A DNA stretch of 40,640 bases, from contig CAKARF010000001.1 of NCBI GenBank assembly GCA_916720465.1, forward strand, positions 1 through 40,640, written 5' to 3'. How positions within the stretch are numbered: position 1 is the first letter of the stretch; each line of letters begins with the position of its first letter. The stretch is from an uncultured Atopobium sp. (GTDB lineage Bacteria; Actinomycetota; Coriobacteriia; Coriobacteriales; Atopobiaceae). Positions 24,008 to 33,218 of this stretch are shown piece after piece. A program made the translations under genes and the position numbers. Below the pieces are notes generated by a model, which worked only from the letters and a program-made list of their open reading frames with translations, made no database searches and was not told the DNA's origin.

Positions 24008-25234
24008 TTACTTGACGTCATCTGTTGACTGCCATGCACCATCCCATACAATCTCTTCATAACGCACAGGATCAGTGTCTCCTTCTGTAGAGAACAAAAG
24101 AACCTTTGAATCTGTTGTAAGATCAAGCGCATCACGAAGCTCTTTGTATGTAGGGTCTGTCATAAGAGTAGAAATAACACCCATACCAACAGCACCAGAC
24201 TCACCGGAAACAACGGAAGGGTCTCCCTTAACAGGAGCAGCGAGCATACGCATACCCTTTGCCGAAACCCAATCAGGACAAGAAATAAAAGCCGTCGCAT
24301 GATTGCGTAAAATATCCCAACCAATGGTATTTGGCTCACCACAGGCAAGACCAGCCATAATAGTAATCAAATCTCCACCAACAATACGAGGCTCGCCATC
24401 TGCTGCAAGCGCTCCCTTATACAGACAGTCTGCAGCTCCTGCCTCCATAATGACAAACTTAGGAGGATTTGAAGGGAATAAATTAGTAAAGTAGCCCACC
24501 ATGGCAGATGCCAAAGATCCAACGCCCGCTTGTATAAATACATGTGTTGGACGGTTTACCTCAAGCTCACGTAGCTGTTCTGCTGCCTCATAGGCCATAG
24601 TACCGTAACCCTGCATAATCCAGGATGGAATCTTCTCATAACCATCCCAAGCGGTGTCCTGTACGATTACTGCATGCTCAGTCTCTTCTGCTTCTTTTGC
24701 TGCGAGACGAACACAGTCATCGTAATTAAGCTCTTCAATGGTTACTTGTGCCCCCTCTTTTGCAATATTATCAAAACGAGTTTTTGTAGAACCTTTAGGC
24801 ATATGAACAACAGCTTTTTGACCAAGACGATTTGCTGCCCAGGCCACACCACGACCATGGTTGCCATCGGTTGCAGTAAAGAAAGTTGCCTGTCCAAAGT
24901 CTTTCTGCAATTGCTTTGAAGTCAGATACTCAAAGTCGCAATCAGAAACATCTTTTCCTGTTTCATCAGCAATATAGCGAGCCATAGCAAATGAACCACC
25001 CAGGACTTTAAATGCATTAAGTCCAAAGCGATACGACTCATCTTTTACGTATAATCCACCAAGACCTAAATTAGAGGCCATACCCTCAAGATTTGCCAAA
25101 GGTGTCACAGCATATTGAGGAAAGCTTTTATGAAATGCGCGAGCCTTCTTAACATTTTCAAGTGACATGACCTGAAGATTTCTGTCTTCACTCTGAGGCA
25201 TCTTATTAAGTACCCACTTCATTTCCGGCTGCAT
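24008..25234 (-). CDS. dpaL: Diaminopropionate ammonia-lyase
   Basis: A PLP enzyme (YgeX) that converts 2,3-diaminopropionate to pyruvate and two ammonia. Lys76 in GLNAFKVLGGS binds PLP, and TATDGNHGRGVAWAA, QGYGTMAYEA and the glycine-rich SGESGAVGMG near residue 350 complete the fold. At 408 residues it is standard. It is flanked on both sides by gaps with operator-like repeats and is probably its own unit. In this island it is the step that brings purine carbon into central metabolism; RidA would remove its aminoacrylate intermediate. Confidence 0.95.
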   Translation of the reverse strand: MQPEMKWVLNKMPQSEDRNLQVMSLENVKKARAFHKSFPQYAVTPLANLEGMASNLGLGGLYVKDESYRFGLNAFKVLGGSFAMARYIADETGKDVSDCDFEYLTSKQLQKDFGQATFFTATDGNHGRGVAWAANRLGQKAVVHMPKGSTKTRFDNIAKEGAQVTIEELNYDDCVRLAAKEAEETEHAVIVQDTAWDGYEKIPSWIMQGYGTMAYEAAEQLRELEVNRPTHVFIQAGVGSLASAMVGYFTNLFPSNPPKFVIMEAGAADCLYKGALAADGEPRIVGGDLITIMAGLACGEPNTIGWDILRNHATAFISCPDWVSAKGMRMLAAPVKGDPSVVSGESGAVGMGVISTLMTDPTYKELRDALDLTTDSKVLLFSTEGDTDPVRYEEIVWDGAWQSTDDVK

Positions 25235-25309
25235 GTTGTTGACCCCTTTTCCACGTGTTTTTGTTTGCTAACGTATCTTTAATAGTAGACCACTTTTCTG
25301 CTAAATCAG

Positions 25310-25346
25310 ACTAAAAGTTAGTAAACCTAACAAAAAGTTTTCTACC
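25310..25346. promoter_or_regulatory. Operator-like repeats upstream of dpaL
   Basis: ACTAA-AAG-TTAGT (25310-25322) is a small dyad, followed by CCTAACAAAAAGTTTTCTA (25326-25344). The second element closely matches CTAATGAAAAGTTTTGTA upstream of the permease (35522). The dpaL promoter should lie here; no clear -35/-10 pair was found. Confidence 0.45.
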
Positions 25347-25370
25347 TTTTGTGCCTATCTATAAAAGCAA

Positions 25371-25407
25371 AACAACTGCCAGCAGCTTATTGCTACCGAC
25401 AGTTGTT
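25371..25407 (-). terminator. Rho-independent terminator after xdh
   Basis: The arms 25371-25386 and 25392-25407 form a long, slightly imperfect stem around TTATT. On the - strand it is followed by a T-rich tail (TTTTGCTTTT, partly from the stem end). It lies 27 bp past the xdh stop and separates the xdh transcript from dpaL. Confidence 0.88.
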
Positions 25408-25434
25408 CTTTAACATAAGGAATACATACTATCC

Positions 25435-28206
25435 TTACTTCTTGGCCTTAGATTTAGTGTAATACGTATCTTCCATAGGAAGCTTAGTACGCATCACATG
25501 ATCAAAAGCATAATATGCATTTGCTACTGCAGGAGCAGTTGGGATTGTTGAAATCTCACCAATGCCTTTTCCTCCGTAAGCAACAGGGAGTAAATGCTCC
25601 TTCTCGACATAAATTGCCTCAATATGAGGAATATCAGGAGCATGGAAGAGACCTAGAGTAGCAAACTTTGACTTTGGCACACAATCCTGAAGCTTGTAGT
25701 TTTCTGTTGTGGCATAGCCGAGCGACATCAACACGCCACCCTCAATTTGACCTTGGATTGCAATAGGGTTAATGACCTTGCCAGAATCATGCGCGGCATA
25801 TACATCAGTAACCTTGCCCTCATCGTCTAAAACCACGCATGTTGTAGCAAAGGCATAACAAATGTGACTCTTTGGATTAGGCTTGTCAGCACCAAGTTTG
25901 TCGGTTGGCTCAAAGTAAACATAACGGAACTCATGACCTTCAAGCTTCTTCAGGCCTGCAACTGGATCCTTTGGATGAATACCCGCACCAGCAACCAATG
26001 CTTTACCATCTGCGTATCCAACACCCTCATAAGGACGACCATCAGAGTACACAATAGTCTTTCCGTCACCGTGCGCCTCAACGGGCTCAGACGATACTTC
26101 CTTGCCAGCCTCAATATCCAAAAGCGCGTCACGCAGCAAAAACGCCACGCCACGAACAGCCTCTCCGGTAACAACCGTTTGACGGGAGCCAGATGTAGTA
26201 CCTGAGTCAGGCGCATTTTCTGTAGAGCACTCACCGTTAACGATAACTGACTTTGGAAGGCCGATAGCCTCTGCTACATCCTGCAAAAAGACTGTATTAC
26301 AACCCTGTCCGATATCTGAGGTAGCAGAATAAACAACGACTTTTCCGTCTTCAATACGAATATTTGCGCGACCTGCGTCAGGCAGACCAACGCCAACACC
26401 AGAGTTTTTCATAGCGCAGGCAAGACCAGCACGTCCCTTATGGGCTTCATATACATCTTTAACTGCAAGAAGCGTTTCTTTAAGTGCCGTTGACTGATCA
26501 CAGATCTGACCATTAGGAAGTACATCTCCAGGAGCAACTGCATTTCTCCAGCGCATCTCCCATGGACTTATGCCGACCTTCTCGGCGAGAAGATCCATGA
26601 GCTCCTCAAGAGCAAACTCAGTCTGGCAAACTCCAAAGCCACGGAATGCACCAGCAGGTGGATTATCAGTATAGTATCCATAACCACGAATATCAGTATT
26701 TTGATACTTATACGGACCAACAGCGTGTGTACATGCGCGCTCGAGAACTGGTCCACAAAGTGATGCATATGCTCCTGTATCAAAATAAATATCGCAATCA
26801 AGAGCAGTAAGGTGACCTTCAGCATCGCAGCCGAGTGTAAAATCTGCCTCCATAGCATGACGTTTTGGATGGAAGATAAGCGACTCGTTACGAGTAAACT
26901 TACACTTAACCGTACGCTTAAAAATGTAAGCAGCCAATGCAGAAATATGCTGGACGCTTACATCTTCTTTTCCACCAAATCCGCCGCCTACCAGCATGGT
27001 TTCTACAACTACTTTATCAGGAGTTTCATCCCATCCAAACATGTGGGCAACTTCTTTACGAGTGTCGTAGGCACCTTGATCGGTAGAAAGAATCTTTACA
27101 CCATCTTTATAGGGGAACGCAACAGCACATTCAGGCTCAAGGAATGCATGCTCAGTAAAAGGTGTCGAGAAATGCTTAGTGATAATGTGGGCAGAATTTT
27201 TAAGTGCATCCTGAACATTACCACGCGTAATATGACGGCTCTGGCAAAGATTACTTTCTGCTTCTGTATGTACAAGAGGAGCACCTTCAGCAGCAGCCTC
27301 TTCAATATTACGCACAATAGGAAGCTCTTCATACTCAACTTTTACGAGTTTTTTGGCCGCTTCAAGAGTCTCTTCATCCTCTGCGACTACCATGCAAAGT
27401 GCATCGCCCAAATAACGTGTATTTGAACCTTCAGGGATAAATACATCCCAATCCTGCTGAATGTGGCCAACTTTATTTACAGGTACGTCTTCAGCTTTCA
27501 AGACTCCAACAACACCTGGTAGAGCCTCTGCCTCTGTTGTATCAATTTTTACCACACGTGCACGAGGATACTTAGATCGTACGCACGAACCATATGCCAT
27601 ATCTGGGAAATCAACATTGGTTACATCATCAGGATATTTACCATATCCAAGTACCTTTGCACGAACATCAACACGGAATGCTTTTGAACCAACACCGTAA
27701 TTATCGCCACGCTCTAGGTCTGGATCAATTTGCTCTTCTCCACGAAGAATACGTGCGGCTTTTAAGATACCTTCAATAATTTTCTTATATCCAGTGCATC
27801 GACAAATATTATTTTTAATTGCTTCTTTAACTTCTGCTTCAGTTGGATTAGGGTTTCGACGAATTAATGCTGCGCCACTCATTACCATGCCAGGGATACA
27901 AAAACCACACTGAACAGCTCCAACTGCACCAAAAGCGTACACAAAAGCCTCTTGCTCTTCATGAGAAAGGCCTTCTACGGTTTCAATTACTTTTCCCTGT
28001 GCGCGTTTAGTATTCATGATGCAACCACGAGTAGCCACGCCATCAATAACGACCGTACAGGTGCCACAAGCGCCTTGAGAACAACCATCTTTTACCGATA
28101 AAAGATGTAAATCATCTCGAAGAAAACGAAGCAACGATTTATTTTTTGTAGTAGTAATTGTTTCTCCGTTTACCGTAAAGGTATACTCTTCTACTTCTTC
28201 GGCCAT
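25435..28206 (-). CDS. xdh: Selenium-dependent xanthine dehydrogenase (2Fe-2S plus molybdopterin domains)
   Basis: Residues 1-80 are a plant-type 2Fe-2S domain (Cys42, 47, 50, 62). Residues 85-155 are the second [2Fe-2S] domain (Cys100, 103, 135, 137). From about 175 to the end is the molybdopterin-binding hydroxylase part, with MLVGGGFGGKED, FRGFGVCQTEFALEELMD and the active-site Glu in GKGIGEISTIPTAP. There is no FAD domain and no FAD-subunit gene beside it. The layout matches the Se-dependent XDH group, where Se is a labile ligand on Mo and not selenocysteine. ATG 28206 follows AAGGAG; GTG 28212 is less likely. It would act on xanthine, hypoxanthine or urate, with YgfK as likely electron partner. 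Confidence 0.93.
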   Translation of the reverse strand: MAEEVEEYTFTVNGETITTTKNKSLLRFLRDDLHLLSVKDGCSQGACGTCTVVIDGVATRGCIMNTKRAQGKVIETVEGLSHEEQEAFVYAFGAVGAVQCGFCIPGMVMSGAALIRRNPNPTEAEVKEAIKNNICRCTGYKKIIEGILKAARILRGEEQIDPDLERGDNYGVGSKAFRVDVRAKVLGYGKYPDDVTNVDFPDMAYGSCVRSKYPRARVVKIDTTEAEALPGVVGVLKAEDVPVNKVGHIQQDWDVFIPEGSNTRYLGDALCMVVAEDEETLEAAKKLVKVEYEELPIVRNIEEAAAEGAPLVHTEAESNLCQSRHITRGNVQDALKNSAHIITKHFSTPFTEHAFLEPECAVAFPYKDGVKILSTDQGAYDTRKEVAHMFGWDETPDKVVVETMLVGGGFGGKEDVSVQHISALAAYIFKRTVKCKFTRNESLIFHPKRHAMEADFTLGCDAEGHLTALDCDIYFDTGAYASLCGPVLERACTHAVGPYKYQNTDIRGYGYYTDNPPAGAFRGFGVCQTEFALEELMDLLAEKVGISPWEMRWRNAVAPGDVLPNGQICDQSTALKETLLAVKDVYEAHKGRAGLACAMKNSGVGVGLPDAGRANIRIEDGKVVVYSATSDIGQGCNTVFLQDVAEAIGLPKSVIVNGECSTENAPDSGTTSGSRQTVVTGEAVRGVAFLLRDALLDIEAGKEVSSEPVEAHGDGKTIVYSDGRPYEGVGYADGKALVAGAGIHPKDPVAGLKKLEGHEFRYVYFEPTDKLGADKPNPKSHICYAFATTCVVLDDEGKVTDVYAAHDSGKVINPIAIQGQIEGGVLMSLGYATTENYKLQDCVPKSKFATLGLFHAPDIPHIEAIYVEKEHLLPVAYGGKGIGEISTIPTAPAVANAYYAFDHVMRTKLPMEDTYYTKSKAKK

Positions 28207-28348
28207 TTTCACTCCTTACGTGTCTGGGAGAATGTTGTGTGTCGTACCCCAAACCCGCTAACTGAACATTTTTGTCATGCATTACAAATCTATAATTTTT
28301 ATCGCTTTAATCTATAGCTTTAAATTACTCCCCTCTCTTTTTAGCGTA

Positions 28349-28377
28349 GACGGTTGGTAAAACTTTTACCAACCGTC
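28349..28377. promoter_or_regulatory. Perfect 14-bp palindrome between ygfK and xdh
   Basis: GACGGTTGGTAAAA (28349-28362) and its exact complement (28364-28377) flank a single C. It lies 13 bp past the ygfK stop in a 184-bp gap before xdh. Neither strand continues with a T tract, so it is either an operator, a processing/stability hairpin or a U-less attenuator. Confidence 0.55.
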
Positions 28378-28390
28378 ACACGACTATAAA

Positions 28391-31384
28391 CTACGCACCT
28401 ATAAGATAGCTGTACGAATCACGTACCGTGACAATCATCTTGCGGATATTTTCTGGAAGACCACAAGCTTCATCATCAACGTTATAAATTGCTGTACTGC
28501 CATCAAGACGTACTAAGAAACCGTCTTCAGTTGGAAGGAAGCCTTCATTCTCAGAATTGTCAAAGTCTTCACGACTCCAGAATGCAGTGAACTTATCCTT
28601 GTAAGGGCGTCCTTCAGAGTATGGGCAGAACACGGCACAGTTACCGCACTCATTACACATACCATCAACGTGAATAATCTGCTGCTGTTGAACACCAGGA
28701 ACCTTAATAGCAACATTGGCACGGTTCGGACATACCTCAACGCATGCTTCACATACCGAAGGACAAGAAAGACAACGTGACTGCTCGCACGCATCAGTAT
28801 CACCGCAAAGCTGTCCACGCTTACCAAAAATCTTAGCGACGTCTTCCTCAAGGTTGGAAAGTTCCTTGCTTGAGAAATTGAAATCTGCAATGGCAACGGC
28901 TACGGTCATAGCGTCTGCAATACCTTTGACAACGGTTGCTGGACCACGACGTCCATCACCAACTGCATAGACGTGCGCAAGAGAAGTCTGAAGATTATTG
29001 TCCACAACTGGACGGCCCTTCTCGTCAAGGGTAATGCCAGAGGTGGTATAAAGATTGGGCTCAATCTGCTCACCAACTGCTGTAATAACAGCGGTTGCAG
29101 GAATTGTAACGAACTCGCCTGTTCCCTCAGGACGACGACGACCAGACTCATCAGGAGCGCCAAGTTTCATTACCTCGCAGGTAAGCTGATTATTGGCCAA
29201 ATCTCCTGGGGCGAGAAGTTCCATGAACTCCACGCCGTCATCAATGGCCATCTGCAGCTCTTCCTCATCAGCAGGCATATAGCGCTTGGTACGACGATAT
29301 ACCAGACGTACATTTTGTACACCAGCAACACGCTTTGCCGCACGAGCCACATCCATAGCAGTATTACCAGCACCGATAACAACTACGTCAGTACCAAGGT
29401 TAACGGACTCAGGTGTACGCTTAAACTCCTCGAGGAACTCAAGAGCATCCAGAGCCTCACCGGACTTCAAGGTCTTACGACCAGGAGCCCATGCACCAAT
29501 TGCTACTACAACGTCGGTATAACCCTCAGAAAGCAGAGTATTTACATCTGCAACCTCAACGCCTGTCTTAAAGGTTGCACCATATGCCTGGCACAGCTTG
29601 ACATCATTATCGATAGCTTCCTCAGAAATACGGAAACCAGGAATAACGTGACGAACAATACCACCAAGCTTATTGGTACGCTCAAAGACAACTACTTCAA
29701 TACCTGCGCGTGATAAGAAAGATGCCGCCGAAAGACCAGCGGGGCCGCCGCCGATAATAGCAACCTTCTTATCCTTAACCACACCACGAGAGGCAAGCGT
29801 TGGGAGGACTTCCATAAGGCCGTTCTCTGCGGCGGTAAGTTTGCAGCTACGAATATGAACATGCTCATCAACGTAATTACGCATACAGGAATTTGTGCAG
29901 GTGTGAGGACAAATAGTACCGGTAATAAAAGGAAGGGCATTGCGCTCAAGAATGATGTGTAAGGCGTCAGCATAACGGCCTTCATCTACTGCCTTAAGGT
30001 ATCCTGGAATGTCCTGATGAATTGGACAAGAATCACGGCATGGCGCAATAAAGCAGTCAGTCAGCGGAAGTGCCCCGCGTACGTGACGATCAGGTTGTGG
30101 CTTAATCTCTTTGTGATAACGTGCATTTTTGAGCGAACTTTCAAGCAACGCAGATACCTTTGCCACATCAACGCCAGAAAATGCTTCCGTATTTTCATCT
30201 GCAAAGAGTCCAGCAATCTGCGTCATACGCTCATAGCCACCAGGCTTCAAAATGGTAGTTGCCATGGTAACAGGCCAAATACCTGTATCAACAAGATCTT
30301 TAATATTGTTGTAGTCTGCGCCGCCAGAGTACGAAATACGTAGTTTGCCATCAAACTGCTCAGAAAGACGCTTAGCAAGTGAAAGCGACAAGGTCCAAAG
30401 AGAACGACCAGACATATACATTTCTTCGCTTGGCAACTCGCCACGAGTAACATCTACTGGGAAGGTATTGGTAAGTTTGACACCAAACTCAACACCCTTT
30501 TCTGCACACAGTTTCATAAGACGCTCAAGCATAGGAACTGCGTCAGCCCACTGCAAATCTTCCAGGAAGTGATGATCATCAAAGGCAATGTAGTCAAATC
30601 CTAAAGAATCCAGCGTTTTACGTGCATACTCATATCCCAAAAGTGTTGGATTGCACTTAATAAAGGTATTGAGGTGCTTCTCGGTAATGAGATAGGAAGC
30701 AATTCGCTCAATCTCATCTGGAGGACAACCATGCAGAGTTGACTCTGTAATAGAATCTGAAATACGAGAAGGAATGGAATCAATAAATGCCTCGTCAACA
30801 TTGTGGAAGCGATTAATGTTAGCTTTTGCCCATGCAATTGCCTCCTTAAATACAGGAGTCTCAGAGGCATCCTTCATGTCATTTATATATTTATCTACCT
30901 TAGGAGTTTTAATTCCTTCAAGGTCATAACCAACGGACATGTTAAAGACAAAGCCATCAGCATCTCCCAAACCAAGCTCTTGGGAAAGAATATGGCAAAT
31001 AACCCATGCCTTGACATACTCATCAAATGCCTGAGGTACGGTTAACTCCGTAGACCACTCGCAGTTGTATCCCTCATCGGATGCCAAAATACAAGGCTTA
31101 TTAACGCAAGCTGAAAGCTCTTCTCCATCCATTTTCTGAACTGTTTTAAGCTCAAAGAAACGAGCACCGGTAACATATGATGCTACGATATTCTGTGCAA
31201 GCTGTGTATTGGGGCCCGCTGCAGGACCAAATGGGGTCTCAATTTTCTCGTTAAAAATAGGACGAGCAGCTCCAGCTGTCTTGGCAAATGCATGAATTCC
31301 AAAGATAGTCTTCTGATTTTCGTACTCATCTAAAATCCAATTCACCAGATGGTCGAATTTCATGGGACGCATAATGTCGCTCAT
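28391..31384 (-). CDS. ygfK: YgfK, putative selenate reductase subunit / flavin-FeS oxidoreductase
   Basis: A 997-residue multidomain protein. The N-terminal 420 residues resemble a dihydropyrimidine/dihydroorotate dehydrogenase-like barrel (FGPAAGPNTQLAQNI; LHGCPPDEIERI). Residues about 440-530 hold the glutamate synthase-type Fe-S cysteines (C444, 449, 453, 492, 496, 500). Next come an FAD fold (GGGPAGLS, about 545) and an NAD(P) fold (VVVIGAGNTAMDV, about 690). The C-terminus has ferredoxin-like clusters (CPSVCEACVEVCP; CNECGNCAVFCP). ATG 31384 follows AGAGGAA. It belongs to the SDMH/purine set and would pass electrons between Xdh and NAD(P)H or a reduced purine ring. The old name refers to selenate reduction, which is doubtful in this context. 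Confidence 0.92.
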   Translation of the reverse strand: MSDIMRPMKFDHLVNWILDEYENQKTIFGIHAFAKTAGAARPIFNEKIETPFGPAAGPNTQLAQNIVASYVTGARFFELKTVQKMDGEELSACVNKPCILASDEGYNCEWSTELTVPQAFDEYVKAWVICHILSQELGLGDADGFVFNMSVGYDLEGIKTPKVDKYINDMKDASETPVFKEAIAWAKANINRFHNVDEAFIDSIPSRISDSITESTLHGCPPDEIERIASYLITEKHLNTFIKCNPTLLGYEYARKTLDSLGFDYIAFDDHHFLEDLQWADAVPMLERLMKLCAEKGVEFGVKLTNTFPVDVTRGELPSEEMYMSGRSLWTLSLSLAKRLSEQFDGKLRISYSGGADYNNIKDLVDTGIWPVTMATTILKPGGYERMTQIAGLFADENTEAFSGVDVAKVSALLESSLKNARYHKEIKPQPDRHVRGALPLTDCFIAPCRDSCPIHQDIPGYLKAVDEGRYADALHIILERNALPFITGTICPHTCTNSCMRNYVDEHVHIRSCKLTAAENGLMEVLPTLASRGVVKDKKVAIIGGGPAGLSAASFLSRAGIEVVVFERTNKLGGIVRHVIPGFRISEEAIDNDVKLCQAYGATFKTGVEVADVNTLLSEGYTDVVVAIGAWAPGRKTLKSGEALDALEFLEEFKRTPESVNLGTDVVVIGAGNTAMDVARAAKRVAGVQNVRLVYRRTKRYMPADEEELQMAIDDGVEFMELLAPGDLANNQLTCEVMKLGAPDESGRRRPEGTGEFVTIPATAVITAVGEQIEPNLYTTSGITLDEKGRPVVDNNLQTSLAHVYAVGDGRRGPATVVKGIADAMTVAVAIADFNFSSKELSNLEEDVAKIFGKRGQLCGDTDACEQSRCLSCPSVCEACVEVCPNRANVAIKVPGVQQQQIIHVDGMCNECGNCAVFCPYSEGRPYKDKFTAFWSREDFDNSENEGFLPTEDGFLVRLDGSTAIYNVDDEACGLPENIRKMIVTVRDSYSYLIGA

Positions 31385-31433
31385 TTTGGTTCCTCTCCTT
31401 TTAACCAATGTGAGTTATAGTCCCCGCACTTAT

Positions 31434-31503
31434 GGCGTCCGCGGGCGACGCCTGATTTACGCATATGCGCAAGACGAGAAGAACTTTCAAAGTTCTTCTC
31501 GTC
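31434..31503. promoter_or_regulatory. Two inverted repeats between ssnA and ygfK
   Basis: GGCGTC (31434-31439) pairs with GACGCC (31447-31452). A perfect 15-bp palindrome runs from GACGAGAAGAACTTT (31473-31487) to its complement (31489-31503) around a single C, eight bp after the ssnA stop. No T tract follows on the - strand. The second element has the same GAC...GTC one-base-centre design as the palindrome after ygfK. Confidence 0.55.
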
Positions 31504-31511
31504 ATAACAAC

Positions 31512-32867
31512 TTAATACTGGCGGCCGTTGAGCTCTCCCCAAAGCTTCTTAGCCTCAACCATAGTCCAAGCGTTAATCTTGTCCTCATCAAACGCAACAA
31601 ATTCGCGGTCCTTATAGAGAACCTTACCGTTGACAATAGTAGTGCGGCAGTTCTTACCCTCAAAGCCAAAGAGCATGTGACCGTCGATGTTCTCGTCAGA
31701 GAACGGCGTGAACGGTTTGTAATCAAAGATTGCAATGTCAGCAGCAGCACCAGATGCAAGCTTACCTAAAGGCTTGCCATTAGACTTTGTTGAGAAGTAC
31801 TTCTCGGCCATCTTGACATTGTTCTTGAAGAGCATGGTCATAGCTTCAACCCAACCAACATTTGGCATACAAGCATTATGACGCTGCATAGGTAAGAAGA
31901 CCTTCAGCGATTCAAGCATATCGTGCGTATACGCATCGGTGCCCATGCATACATCAATACCACGCTTGAAGAACTCGAGTACCGGCGCACACCCAACCGC
32001 ATTACCCATATTGGACTCAGGATTGTTAACAATGCTGGTATGAGTATGAGCAAGGATGTCCATATCAGCAGGAGTTACGTGGATGCAGTGGCCAAGCATG
32101 GTCTTCTCGCCCAAAAGACCATGATCAAGCAGGCGATGTACCGCAGTGGTTCCGTGATTAAGAGCAGAATCATATACATCATCCATGCCCTCGCAAACGT
32201 GAATATGGAAGCCGGTAAGACCGTTGTTGGCCTCAACCATCTTATCCAGCGTCTCATCAGAAAGCGTAAAGAGGGCGTGTCCACCAAACATAGCGGCAAT
32301 CATATCGTCATCTTCATCTGCAGCCCATTTAGCAAAGGCAGCATTTTCAGCGATAGACTCATCACGCTTGACCTCTCCATCACGATCAGATGTCTCATAG
32401 CAAAGGCAAGCACGAATACCAAGCTCTTTTGCGACGTCTTTGATAGCAAAGAGTGAATCAGGAATCTCACAGAAACTTGCATGGTGATCAAAGATAGTAG
32501 TAACACCATCTCGCAGTGAATCAAGGATAGTTGCGTAAGCGCAAGCGCGAGTTCCATCAAGCGTCAGATGACGGTCGATGTTCCACCACTGCTGCTCAAG
32601 ATTTTCAAGGAAGTTGTGAGGGTTACAGTCTTTGATAGCAAGACCACGTGCCAAGCCAGAATAGATATGAGTATGGCAGTTAATAAGACCTGGCATAATG
32701 ACGCCGCCATGCGCGTCAAGCTTTTCTGCATCGGGATAGGCGGCTTCAAGTTTCGCACGCGTATCAACGGCAACAATCTTCTGACCTTCAATTGCTACGG
32801 CACCATCTTCAATGTACGGATGAGCTTCGTCGCGCGTAATAACACGACCGTTCACAATAAGCAGCAT
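31512..32867 (-). CDS. ssnA: SsnA, putative aminohydrolase of the selenium/purine cluster
   Basis: A metal-dependent amidohydrolase related to guanine, atrazine and cytosine deaminases. Metal ligands are NCHTHIYS (His65, His67), the HIHVCEG motif, LGHCIHV and GTDAYTHD. At 451 residues it matches the SsnA family (TIGR03314 type) restricted to SDMH clusters. It would deaminate or open a purine-derived ring; the substrate is unproven. It heads the ssnA-ygfK-xdh run and is divergent from the DauR-like regulator. A clear AAGGAG site precedes the ATG. Confidence 0.91.
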   Translation of the reverse strand: MLLIVNGRVITRDEAHPYIEDGAVAIEGQKIVAVDTRAKLEAAYPDAEKLDAHGGVIMPGLINCHTHIYSGLARGLAIKDCNPHNFLENLEQQWWNIDRHLTLDGTRACAYATILDSLRDGVTTIFDHHASFCEIPDSLFAIKDVAKELGIRACLCYETSDRDGEVKRDESIAENAAFAKWAADEDDDMIAAMFGGHALFTLSDETLDKMVEANNGLTGFHIHVCEGMDDVYDSALNHGTTAVHRLLDHGLLGEKTMLGHCIHVTPADMDILAHTHTSIVNNPESNMGNAVGCAPVLEFFKRGIDVCMGTDAYTHDMLESLKVFLPMQRHNACMPNVGWVEAMTMLFKNNVKMAEKYFSTKSNGKPLGKLASGAAADIAIFDYKPFTPFSDENIDGHMLFGFEGKNCRTTIVNGKVLYKDREFVAFDEDKINAWTMVEAKKLWGELNGRQY

Positions 32868-33218
32868 AGGAACTCCTTGCCACGTGCCGCAGATCAGCTA
32901 CGGCGAATAAAATGACGGATGTGCCCTCTCCGACACCCCGTTCGGACATATATTAAAGAGAGCCCGACTTCTCTTTTGTGCAAAAACCAAAACAAACAAT
33001 TTGTTTTATATTCTAATTTTTTATTTGGTTTATATTCTCATAAATTTTGTCAAAACAACTAACTTATCGGTGTACGGTCGAATCTTGACGTAAACGGTTT
33101 CTTGCCACATTAACCAATACCTATACATAGTGTCCTATTCCTGCATAAACAAAACCTGTTAGGGTAGAATTGTTTAAAATAATTTTGAAACTAATTTTCA
33201 TACTTGGAGTACATCACT
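32868..33218. promoter_or_regulatory. Divergent ssnA/regulator control region
   Basis: The 351-bp gap between two divergent genes is AT-rich in its centre. TTTATATTCT occurs twice (33005-33014 and 33029-33038), and once more upstream of the permease (35459-35468). On the - strand TTGACA (complement of 33048-33053) is a candidate -35 for ssnA, though no well-spaced -10 is obvious. AAACAATTTGTTT is a near-palindrome close to 33000. I see no known riboswitch. Confidence 0.45.

Noticed and set aside
25435..28206. Selenocysteine in the hydroxylase
   Set aside because: The frame is uninterrupted from start to stop. In this enzyme group Se is a labile Mo ligand, not a coded residue.
32868..33218. 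Purine riboswitch upstream of ssnA or the permease (35434-35632)
   Set aside because: Neither leader shows the conserved core or the paired loops of the purine riboswitch, and the hairpins there do not fit its three-way junction.
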